Assembly (NCBI GenBank): GCA_021442545.1
Contig: JABUSX010000015.1
Span: 1-5,256, forward strand
DNA length: 5,256 nucleotides
Reading direction: 5' to 3'
Source of the DNA: Eubacterium sp.
GTDB taxonomy: Bacteria; Bacillota; Clostridia; Lachnospirales; Lachnospiraceae
Shown here: one piece after another, positions 1-5,237 of the stretch
How the letters are laid out: each line of letters begins with the position of its first letter
Position numbering within the stretch: the first letter of the stretch is position 1
Translations under genes and position numbers: made by a program
The notes under the pieces: model-generated
What the model saw: the letters and a program-made list of their open reading frames with translations, nothing else
What the model was told of the DNA's origin: nothing
Database searches by the model: none

Positions 1-1970
1 CCGGCGTTGAAGAGGCTGTTGATGACGGTTCGGCATCCGAAGAGACGGACGACAGTGAAGCCGATGTTCCGGTAAAGGACGAAGAAAACGAGGAAGACGG
101 ACAGTCAGACTTCACGGAGGAGCTGACCGGGGAGAGAGTCACTCTGGAAGAGACTTCCGTTGTCTATGACGGAACGGAAAAAACACCGGCCGTGACCGTG
201 AAGAACGCGGCGGGCGAAGTGTTGAATGAGAACGTGGATTACACGCTTTCCTATGCGGATAACAAGCTGCCCGGAACGGCTTCCGTGACCGTAACGGGAA
301 CGGATGACAGTACACAGAAAACGGCTTATAAAGGGACGGTTGTAAAGACCTTTACGATCGACGGATGGTATACCGCAGATGAGAAGACATCCTATTATAA
401 GGATGGCGTGAAGGTTACCGGCTGGCAGACGATTGATGAGAAGCAGTACTATTTCGGTACGGACGGCGTGCTGGCCACGGGCTGGCAGACGATCGACGAT
501 AAGGAATATTATTTCGGCGCGGACGGCGCGATGGCAGCGGGCTGGAAGACGATCGGCGAAAAGAAGTACTATTTCGGTACGGATGGAGTACTGGTCACGG
601 GCTGGAAGACGATCGGGGAAAAGAAATATTATTTCGGCACGGACGGTGCACGGGTCACGGGCTGGAAAAAGGTTGACGGAAAGAAGTATTACTTCGGCAA
701 GTCCGGTGCAATGATAAAGGGCTGGAAGAAGATCGACGGAAAGAAGTATTATTTCGGCAAGTCCGGCTCGATGATTACGGGCTGGAAGAAGATCGACGGA
801 AAGAAGTATTATTTCGGCACATCCGGTGCAATGACAAAGGGCTGGAAAAAGATCGGCAAGAAGAAATATTACTTCAGCACTTCCGGCGTGATGGTTACCG
901 GACAGAAGAAGATCGATGGTTATAAATATATGTTCGACCTGAAGACCGGTGCCATGGTAACGGGCTTCTATGATCATACGAAGAAAACGAATGCAGAGGG
1001 TCCGAAGAGGGTCTATTACGACAGCAAGGGCCGGATGGTCTTCGGCCAGAAAACGATCAAGGGCGAAAAGTACATGTTCGATCTGAAGACGGGTGCGATG
1101 CAGAAGGGCTGGTACTATCACACGAAGAAGACGAACGGTTCGACCATGCCGGTGTATTACAGCGAAAAGAGCGGAAAGATGTTCAAGGGCATCCACAAGA
1201 TCGGCATGACGACGTTTCAGTTTGACGAAAAAACGGGTGAACTGATCGGCGTTCTTGCTTCGGACAGAAGCCGCGGCCTGCCGGGTTATACGATCCCTTA
1301 CAGACAGCCGAAGAACGGGGTTCGTACGCTGCGGAATCTGCTGGAAACGGCTCTTGTTCCGATCGGACGTACGCTCTGGGTCTGGGGAGGCGGCCATGGC
1401 GGTGATGCCAATATCATGGGAATGCCGCAGATCTGGGAGGATTATTTCGTGGATAATGCGTCTCCGGGATATCAGTCCAGTGATGATATTATGTTCTGGA
1501 TCGGGCCGGATTGTTCGGGTTATGCGAGCTGGGTCGTTTCGAATGCATTCTTCACGGCGGCCACCCGGCCGGGCAGCACGCCTTTGGCACAGTATGCGGC
1601 GCAGACGTATGCGTCCAGCGGATATGGTTATATTTCTGATGCGGAGGCTTTCCATCCGGGTGATGTTGTGAGCATGGATTATGGCCACGTCTGGTTTGTA
1701 ATCGGGAAGTATGATGACGGCAGCGTTCTGCTGGCGCATAATTCCACGAAGGGCTGCCAGCTGAGCGGAACGGGCGGCGAAGCGGATAAGAAGGCGCGTT
1801 ATTATATGGCGAAGTATTTCCCGTACTGGCCGTACAGACCGATGACGACGAGCTGGTATCTGGGGTATATGCATAAGATGACGTGGAATGTGGGGAGTTT
1901 TATCAGCGATCCGGACGGGTTTATGGATATGGGGCCGGATGAGATCATGAAGGTGCTGCTGGGGGATTAA
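1..1970 (+). CDS. Cell-wall-binding NlpC/P60 family hydrolase, 5'-truncated by the window
   Basis: The frame is open from the first full codon at position 3 to a TAA at 1968-1970 (655 codons), so the signal peptide and start lie upstream. The GTG at 192 is only an internal valine. Residues counted from position 3: 1-45 form an Asp/Glu-rich linker; about 46-120 an Ig-like domain (VDYTLSYADN, then a TFTI end); 121-420 aromatic wall-binding repeats of the choline/glucan-binding type (GW-x-x-I-x-x-KKYYF-x-x-x-G); about 440-620 an NlpC/P60-like domain. The latter shows VWGGG (460-464), DCSGY with Cys504, GHVWFV with His562 and LLAHN with His579, fitting the Cys-His-His triad of gamma-D-glutamyl-diamino-acid endopeptidases. 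The likely role is binding and cutting peptidoglycan outside the cell. About 40 residues separate WGGG from the catalytic Cys, longer than in typical NlpC/P60. The wall ligand and exact cut site are not known. Confidence in the family is high. Confidence 0.93.
   Translation, partial: GVEEAVDDGSASEETDDSEADVPVKDEENEEDGQSDFTEELTGERVTLEETSVVYDGTEKTPAVTVKNAAGEVLNENVDYTLSYADNKLPGTASVTVTGTDDSTQKTAYKGTVVKTFTIDGWYTADEKTSYYKDGVKVTGWQTIDEKQYYFGTDGVLATGWQTIDDKEYYFGADGAMAAGWKTIGEKKYYFGTDGVLVTGWKTIGEKKYYFGTDGARVTGWKKVDGKKYYFGKSGAMIKGWKKIDGKKYYFGKSGSMITGWKKIDGKKYYFGTSGAMTKGWKKIGKKKYYFSTSGVMVTGQKKIDGYKYMFDLKTGAMVTGFYDHTKKTNAEGPKRVYYDSKGRMVFGQKTIKGEKYMFDLKTGAMQKGWYYHTKKTNGSTMPVYYSEKSGKMFKGIHKIGMTTFQFDEKTGELIGVLASDRSRGLPGYTIPYRQPKNGVRTLRNLLETALVPIGRTLWVWGGGHGGDANIMGMPQIWEDYFVDNASPGYQSSDDIMFWIGPDCSGYASWVVSNAFFTAATRPGSTPLAQYAAQTYASSGYGYISDAEAFHPGDVVSMDYGHVWFVIGKYDDGSVLLAHNSTKGCQLSGTGGEADKKARYYMAKYFPYWPYRPMTTSWYLGYMHKMTWNVGSFISDPDGFMDMGPDEIMKVLLGD
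420..899 (+). repeat. Eight 60-bp tandem repeats encoding 20-residue wall-binding modules
   Basis: Eight units of exactly 60 bp run without any insertion or deletion, each opening with GGCTGG and encoding a Gly-Trp start followed by a Lys-Tyr-Tyr-Phe core. Units at 720-779 and 780-839 are almost identical over their first 38 bases, which points to recent duplication or conversion. A diverged unit precedes the array (363-419), and longer, more diverged units follow to about 1250, including two copies of KYMFDLKTGAM. Early units use GWQTI, middle ones GWKTI and later ones GWKKI, a gradient expected of stepwise tandem duplication. All units keep the reading frame, so copy-number change would lengthen or shorten the protein without disrupting it. 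Confidence 0.92.
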
Positions 1971-1988
1971 GGTTTTTTCCCTGAATAC

Positions 1989-2152
1989 GGCCGGATAATT
2001 TATGAAAGAAGCATATTTCCTTCGGGACACGCTTGCGCTTAGGTCCTCGCGCAGCGGTGCTAAATTCGCACTTCGCTGCGCTTGTGCTCATTAAGAACCG
2101 GCGCTGCGGATATTCCCTCCGGAAACAATGCTTCTTTCTTTTTATCCCGGCC
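1989..2152. repeat. Palindromic intergenic element with ~38-bp imperfect terminal inverted repeats
   Basis: The left end (1989-2026) and right end (2115-2152) are imperfect inverted repeats. The best part is GAAAGAAGCAT at 2004-2014 against ATGCTTCTTTC at 2128-2138, flanked outside by GGCCGGAT against ATCCCGGCC and inside by TTTCC against GGAAA. The centre holds a strong hairpin: GCGCAGCG (2049-2056) with CGCTGCGC (2074-2081), then GTGC with GCAC around a 7-base loop. The whole 164 bp can fold into one long interrupted hairpin. It resembles a MITE or dispersed intergenic palindrome; no transposase or clear target-site duplication is visible. A T5 run at 2139-2143 within the right arm could also help end transcription of the hydrolase gene. 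The structure is read directly; its mobility is inferred. Confidence 0.65.
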
Positions 2153-2283
2153 TTCTTCTCCGCCGCGCCCGGGGCCATGTGAATAAGGTGCCGTGCCGTG
2201 TTTTCACTGTGCCTGGGGTTGGGGTGGATGTAACAAATATCCCGGCTGTGGCTGCGATACTGGCTAATGCGGCTAAAAGTTAA
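2128..2283 (+). other. Doubtful 51-codon reading frame, possibly a gene remnant
   Basis: An ATG at 2128 opens a frame to TAA at 2281-2283. The first part overlaps the right arm of the palindromic element and is probably not coding. The last 24 codons, from a GTG at 2209, read as a plausible hydrophobic, Val/Ala-rich peptide (PGVGVDVTNIPAVAAILANA). The intrinsic terminator at 2323 lies 40 bases downstream, as it would behind a real gene end. No Shine-Dalgarno precedes any of the possible starts and no family is recognised. It may be the tail of a decayed gene, a tiny peptide or chance. Confidence 0.12.
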
Positions 2284-2322
2284 ATAGATAAACAGACTGG
2301 ATAATTATATGATGTCAGACGG

Positions 2323-2356
2323 ATCTCCGTGTTCCTTCCGGAACACGGAGATTTTT
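2323..2356 (+). terminator. Strong intrinsic terminator
   Basis: A perfect 13-bp stem (ATCTCCGTGTTCC at 2323-2335 with its complement at 2340-2352) closes a TTCC loop and runs into a T5 tract at 2352-2356. The opposite side has no matching T-run when read on the minus strand, so it acts on + strand transcripts. It closes transcription coming from the hydrolase gene or from the region between, and insulates the promoter of the surface-protein gene. Confidence 0.92.
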
Positions 2357-2434
2357 ACGGTATGATACTTTGCACAACAGATAAGCGGAATTTTAACAAA
2401 AACATACAAATTCAAAATGTAATATATAAATGTG

Positions 2435-2463
2435 TTGCATCTTTTATTGTTATCTGATAATAT
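2435..2463 (+). promoter_or_regulatory. Predicted vegetative (sigma-A type) promoter with extended -10
   Basis: TTGCAT at 2435-2440 matches the -35 consensus at four of six positions. A 17-base spacer follows, then TAATAT at 2458-2463, preceded by TG at 2455-2456 in extended -10 register. It lies in a very AT-rich stretch directly after the terminator, with no other gene between it and the surface-protein gene. Transcription would start near 2470, giving a leader of about 160 nt. No known riboswitch consensus was recognised in that leader. Confidence 0.6.
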
Positions 2464-2524
2464 GTTCATAAGCAATACAAATAAGCTAATTTAGTTACAA
2501 GCAAACAAGCAGTATGACAAAATT

Positions 2525-2559
2525 AAGGAGGATACATAGTGATATACAACCAACCATAA
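2525..2559 (+). other. Leader Shine-Dalgarno with 6-codon reading frame
   Basis: AAGGAGG at 2525-2531 is a near-perfect ribosome-binding site about 100 bases before the surface-protein start. Seven bases later a GTG (2539-2541) begins MIYNQP and stops at TAA 2557-2559. The signal and spacing are as good as those of the main gene, yet the product would be six residues. It may be a regulatory leader peptide, a ribosome standby site or chance. Confidence 0.35.
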
Positions 2560-2566
2560 TGGTTGG
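2550..2566. promoter_or_regulatory. 17-bp palindrome in the leader (operator or RNA hairpin)
   Basis: CCAACCAT and ATGGTTGG flank a single central A, a perfect inverted repeat with 8-bp arms. In RNA, CCAACC would pair with GGTTGG around a 5-base loop holding the TAA stop of the 6-codon frame and the overlapping ATG of the next short frame. It could be a protein-binding site or a modest hairpin affecting translation of the leader. No T-run follows, so it is not a terminator. Confidence 0.4.
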
Positions 2567-2633
2567 CAACAGGAATGAAAACGTACACGGAGACACACAC
2601 ATAATCACACACAAGATCAGGAGGTCGACATGA
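2559..2633 (+). other. 24-codon leader frame linking the 6-codon frame to the surface-protein start
   Basis: The ATG at 2559-2561 overlaps the stop of the preceding short frame (TAATG). The frame reads MVGNRNENVHGDTHIITHKI and four more residues, then ends at TGA 2631-2633, overlapping the surface-protein ATG as ATGA. Both junctions are of the kind used for translational coupling. It has no Shine-Dalgarno of its own, so it would depend on re-initiation. No homology is recognised and it may well be chance. Confidence 0.25.
2619..2625 (+). promoter_or_regulatory. Ribosome-binding site of the surface-protein gene
   Basis: AGGAGGT lies five bases (counting from the last G of AGGAGG) before the ATG at 2630. 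The ATG is followed directly by a basic, hydrophobic signal sequence. Together these fix the start of the long reading frame. Confidence 0.9.
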
Positions 2634-4537
2634 GGAAAGGAAAAAAACGTTTTATTGTAGTGATCAGCCTTATGATGATTGTTATGACGATGGTGTGGGG
2701 CCTGCCGATGACGGCGATAGCCGGAGCGGAGATCACACCGACCCCGACGGAAACTACAGATCCGACAAAGACTACAGAGCCAACGAAAAGTACGGATCCA
2801 GCAAAAACTGCAGATCCGACGAAAAATTCAGATTCGACAGTAACACCGAAACCGACGGAAAATACAGACCCGGCTGAAACACAGAAACCGACGGAAAATA
2901 CAGAACCGGCTGAAACACAGAAACCGACGGAGAATACAGATCCGGCTGAAACACAGAAACCGACGGAGAATACAGATCCGGCCGGGACACCGGAACAGAC
3001 GGAAAATACAGACCCGGCTGGAACACCGGAACAGACGGAAGATACAGACCCGGCAGAAACCCCGGAACCGACGGAAGATACAGATTCGGCAGAAACCCCG
3101 GAACCGACGGAAACAGCAGAGCCGACGAAAAATACAGATTCGGCAGGGATACCGGAACCGACGGAAAATACAGATCCGACCGTCACGCCGGAGCCGACCG
3201 TCACGCCGACACCAACACCGGAACCTCCGAAAGTTGATCTGGTTAGTTATAAAATGGAAAAATGTAATGATCTTCAAACAAATTATGTAATATCAGTTTC
3301 TGCTATTGGCTCCCTGAATCTTTCAAAGGATAGAAAGCAGATCTATTCCGACATCTCATATGAGTATTTCTACTATGGAAATATGGCAATTCGAATCGCT
3401 GAAACAACAGAGGAAGTGAATAGGGCTTATGATGAGGCGCTCAACAATTTGAAGATGTGCTACGATGAGGCCGAGGCTGAAGCAAACCTGCCTGTTGCTA
3501 TAGAAGATGCGAAGAAGGCTCTCTCGGAAAAGGGAGTTGAAGCAAGTGGGTTTATTGAAAATCTGAATCTTTCAGAGGAAAGTAAGGGGATTTACCTGGG
3601 AAGAATTGCAAATTGTGTTGATGCAGGTAAAGGGTGGCTTGACGAGAAGGCAACTATAGAGGAAGTAAATAATGAACTTGCTTTGACCGCGTCAGATATT
3701 GAACGGATCTGCAATGAGGCTGCGAATGAAGCGGAAATGAATGCGCTTAAAGATGATGCGAAGAATTTTCTTGCGAATTATGAAAATGAAAAACATGCTG
3801 CTATTGATGCCCTGAATCTTTCAGGGGAAAGAAAGAATTACTATTGGACAGAGAGTGCGAATTGTCTTGCGGAAGGCTGCGAAGCGATTCAGAATGCTGA
3901 GACAATAGAGAATGTGGATGAGGCGGTGTATGCAGCAATCGCGAATATGGATGCGGTCTACGATGCAGCTCTGGCCGAATCGCAGATCGTATCGGATCCG
4001 ACAGCAGCACCGGAACCGGTGGTATCACCGGACCCGCCGGGATTTGATCCGGAGGATATGGACGTGGCTGATGATGCGGAGGCAGATGAAGCCGAGAGCG
4101 ATCCGGTTCCGGAAGAGCACATGGTCATCGACGGCAACGGTGCAACGCATACCCTCGGAACTTCGGATCAGCTGTACTTCCGTTTCACGGGCGATGCCGA
4201 CAAGGTCATCGGAGTGGCCGTGGATGGAGCCGCCGTCAATGCCTCGATCAGCGCGGGCAGCACGATCGTCGCCCTTCCGGCTGACGTTCTGAACAAACTG
4301 AGTGCCGGAAACCACACCCTGACGGTTACCTGGGAAGACGGCAGCGCGGATGCTTCCTTCACGATCCGGAATGCGGATGCAACGGCGACTCCGACTGCAG
4401 CCCCGGCCGATACGGGAAAGAAAACCGCTCCGCAGACCGGTGATTCAGGCAATGCGGTTCTGTGGTCCGTTCTGCTGGCAGCGGCCGCGGGCGCAGGCAT
4501 TGTGATCTGCAGGAAGAGAAGAGAAGACGAGAGGTAA
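2630..4537 (+). CDS. Sortase-anchored surface protein with Pro/Thr stalk, helical repeats and Ig-like domain
   Basis: The 635 residues show a complete surface-protein plan. Residues 1-33 are a signal peptide: basic MRKGKKR, a hydrophobic core, and likely cleavage after AIA or AGA. Residues 34-200 are a Pro/Thr/Glu stalk, mostly 12-residue units such as KPTENTDPAETQ. Residues 203-450 hold three 83-residue, probably three-helix repeats with LNLS at 229, 312 and 395, resembling FIVAR-like or GA-like bundles. Residues 451-495 are an acidic Pro-rich linker and about 496-580 an Ig-like domain ending in ASFTIRN. Residues 600-635 are a sorting signal: APQTGD, a hydrophobic span and a KRREDER tail. 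It is probably anchored in the wall for adhesion or ligand display; the ligand is unknown. The helical part is far more AT-rich than the rest and contains six Cys. A strong promoter and Shine-Dalgarno precede it; the metallopeptidase gene follows after 21 bp in the same frame. Confidence 0.95.
   Translation: MRKGKKRFIVVISLMMIVMTMVWGLPMTAIAGAEITPTPTETTDPTKTTEPTKSTDPAKTADPTKNSDSTVTPKPTENTDPAETQKPTENTEPAETQKPTENTDPAETQKPTENTDPAGTPEQTENTDPAGTPEQTEDTDPAETPEPTEDTDSAETPEPTETAEPTKNTDSAGIPEPTENTDPTVTPEPTVTPTPTPEPPKVDLVSYKMEKCNDLQTNYVISVSAIGSLNLSKDRKQIYSDISYEYFYYGNMAIRIAETTEEVNRAYDEALNNLKMCYDEAEAEANLPVAIEDAKKALSEKGVEASGFIENLNLSEESKGIYLGRIANCVDAGKGWLDEKATIEEVNNELALTASDIERICNEAANEAEMNALKDDAKNFLANYENEKHAAIDALNLSGERKNYYWTESANCLAEGCEAIQNAETIENVDEAVYAAIANMDAVYDAALAESQIVSDPTAAPEPVVSPDPPGFDPEDMDVADDAEADEAESDPVPEEHMVIDGNGATHTLGTSDQLYFRFTGDADKVIGVAVDGAAVNASISAGSTIVALPADVLNKLSAGNHTLTVTWEDGSADASFTIRNADATATPTAAPADTGKKTAPQTGDSGNAVLWSVLLAAAAGAGIVICRKRREDER
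2849..3100 (+). repeat. Seven 36-bp tandem repeats encoding the Pro/Thr stalk
   Basis: Seven units of 36 bp encode 12-residue blocks from KPTENTDPAETQ to EPTEDTDSAETP, with no indels. The first three blocks differ by a single residue (Asp or Glu). Related but irregular units flank the array: shorter DPTK-type units at 2750-2840, an 18-residue unit at 3101-3154, then TPEPT/TPTP units to about 3229. Units are multiples of three bases, so slippage changes stalk length without shifting the frame. Thr-rich stalks of this kind usually hold the binding domains away from the wall. Confidence 0.9.
3236..3979 (+). repeat. Three diverged 83-residue helical modules in the surface protein
   Basis: LNLS recurs at residues 229, 312 and 395, exactly 83 apart. 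Each is followed by a charged stretch with RK or SK, an aromatic (IY/YY), then AETTEEVN, ATIEEVN or AETIENVD, and a closing CYDEA, CNEA or VYDAA. Copies two and three share ANC, at Cys329 and Cys412. At DNA level the copies have diverged and no long exact match remains, so the duplication is old. The G+C of this segment is visibly lower than on either side. Confidence 0.8.
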
Positions 4538-4558
4538 GACAGGTTTATAATAATAATT

Positions 4559-5146
4559 ATGAATCTGAAGGAATGGATCAAAACAGCTGAACATCCGGAA
4601 ATTATACGCAGCGGCCGCCGTACGCTTTCTCTTGAGATCCGCGCAGACGGCCGGCTGATTGTCCGTGCGCCCTATGCGGCATCTCAAACAGAGATCCGGC
4701 GCTTCGTTCGAAACAATCATGCGTGGATCATCAGAAAGATCGATGAGATAGAGAAACGCATGAAACAGGCGGAAAAGGCGGAACCGATCTCGGCTGAAGA
4801 ATGCCGGGAGCTGGCGCGGCAGGCCGTAAAAGAGCTGCCGCCCCGTCTGGAGGCATTTGCGAAGGTGATGGGCGTTTCCTACGGGCGCGTTACGATCCGT
4901 AATCAGAAGACCCGCTGGGGAAGCTGCTCCGTAAAAGGAAATCTGAATTTCAACTGCCTGCTGATGCTGATGCCCCGTGAGATCCAGGATTATGTGCTGG
5001 TTCACGAGCTGGCGCATCTCAGGGAAATGAACCATTCGCCCAGGTTCTGGGCCATTGTGGAAGGTGTTCTGCCCGATTACAGGGAACGCCGGAAGTGGCT
5101 GAAACAGAACGGGGGCGTGATCATGGAGAGAATGCGGAACGGCTGA
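4559..5146 (+). CDS. YgjP-like (DUF45) zinc metallopeptidase
   Basis: The 195 residues match the YgjP/DUF45 family of M48-type metallopeptidases in layout. An N-terminal strand region (RTLSLEIRADGRLIVRAPYA) leads into a helical, Glu/Lys-rich stretch (55-100), then the signature RWGSCS (119-124). The zinc motif HELAH (149-153) supplies His149, catalytic Glu150 and His153, with His159 in MNHSPRFW as the probable third ligand. A C-terminal YRERRKWLK helix ends the fold. No signal peptide or membrane segment is present, so it should act in the cytosol; its substrate is not known. The start at 4559 is the first ATG after the previous stop and has only a weak upstream ACAGG, so translation may depend on coupling to the surface-protein gene 21 bp away. 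Length is slightly short for the family (often 220-240), mostly at the N-terminus. Confidence 0.93.
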   Translation: MNLKEWIKTAEHPEIIRSGRRTLSLEIRADGRLIVRAPYAASQTEIRRFVRNNHAWIIRKIDEIEKRMKQAEKAEPISAEECRELARQAVKELPPRLEAFAKVMGVSYGRVTIRNQKTRWGSCSVKGNLNFNCLLMLMPREIQDYVLVHELAHLREMNHSPRFWAIVEGVLPDYRERRKWLKQNGGVIMERMRNG

Positions 5147-5177
5147 ACGACAGTGTTCTGAGACTGTCATTCAGCCG
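5140..5177 (+). terminator. Hairpin overlapping the metallopeptidase stop codon
   Basis: CGGCTGAA (5140-5147) pairs with TTCAGCCG (5170-5177). After one C-A mismatch, GACAGT (5149-5154) pairs with ACTGTC (5163-5168) around an 8-base loop. The TGA stop (5144-5146) is inside the left arm. No T-run follows, so this is not a standard intrinsic terminator. It may be a weak or factor-assisted terminator, or an mRNA 3'-end stabiliser. Confidence 0.5.
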
Positions 5178-5181
5178 TGAC

Positions 5182-5237
5182 GTGCGAATGAATGAATACA
5201 TGCATGTGTGAATGGACGCATGTGCGAATGAATGCAT
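5182..5237. repeat. Seven degenerate 8-bp tandem repeats
   Basis: Read in 8-base steps from 5182, the units are GTGCGAAT, GAATGAAT, ACATGCAT, GTGTGAAT, GGACGCAT, GTGCGAAT and GAATGCAT. All seven have G at position 5, A or C at 6 and AT at 7-8. The run includes the 10-bp palindrome ACATGCATGT (5198-5207) and GCATATGC (5234-5241), and long stretches of alternating purine and pyrimidine. No coding function is apparent. The window ends 19 bases later, so the array's relation to the next gene cannot be seen. Confidence 0.6.

Noticed and set aside
192..194. GTG as the start of the hydrolase
   Set aside because: The same frame is open all the way to position 3, no Shine-Dalgarno is present, and a start here would cut into the Ig-like domain and leave no signal peptide.
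1950..1982. Terminator directly at the hydrolase stop (GGGGGA, then TTTTTTCCC)
   Set aside because: Pairing needs several G-U pairs, the T-run would be inside the stem, and no T-run follows it.
105..2030. A 641-codon open frame on the minus strand opposite the hydrolase gene
   Set aside because: Its protein is low-complexity and Arg/His/Ile/Leu-rich, with repeats that mirror the 60-bp array. The + strand frame has clear domains and catalytic residues. The openness is a by-product of codon choice in the repeats.
2592..2612. CA-rich microsatellite before the surface-protein gene
   Set aside because: The CACA runs are only 6-9 bases and are interrupted by ATAAT, too short to call a repeat tract.
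2470..2629. Cyclic-di-GMP or other known riboswitch in the surface-protein leader
   Set aside because: Such switches often precede clostridial adhesin genes, but no conserved GEMM core or other consensus was recognised and no terminator-type switch is present.
2617..3204. Minus-strand Ser/Val/Gly repeat frame opposite the Pro/Thr stalk
   Set aside because: It is only the complement of the 36-bp repeats, with no ribosome-binding site, and it starts inside the real gene's helical boundary.
4445..5170. 241-codon minus-strand frame opposite the metallopeptidase
   Set aside because: No recognisable domain; the + strand frame carries HELAH and WGSCS motifs in family order.
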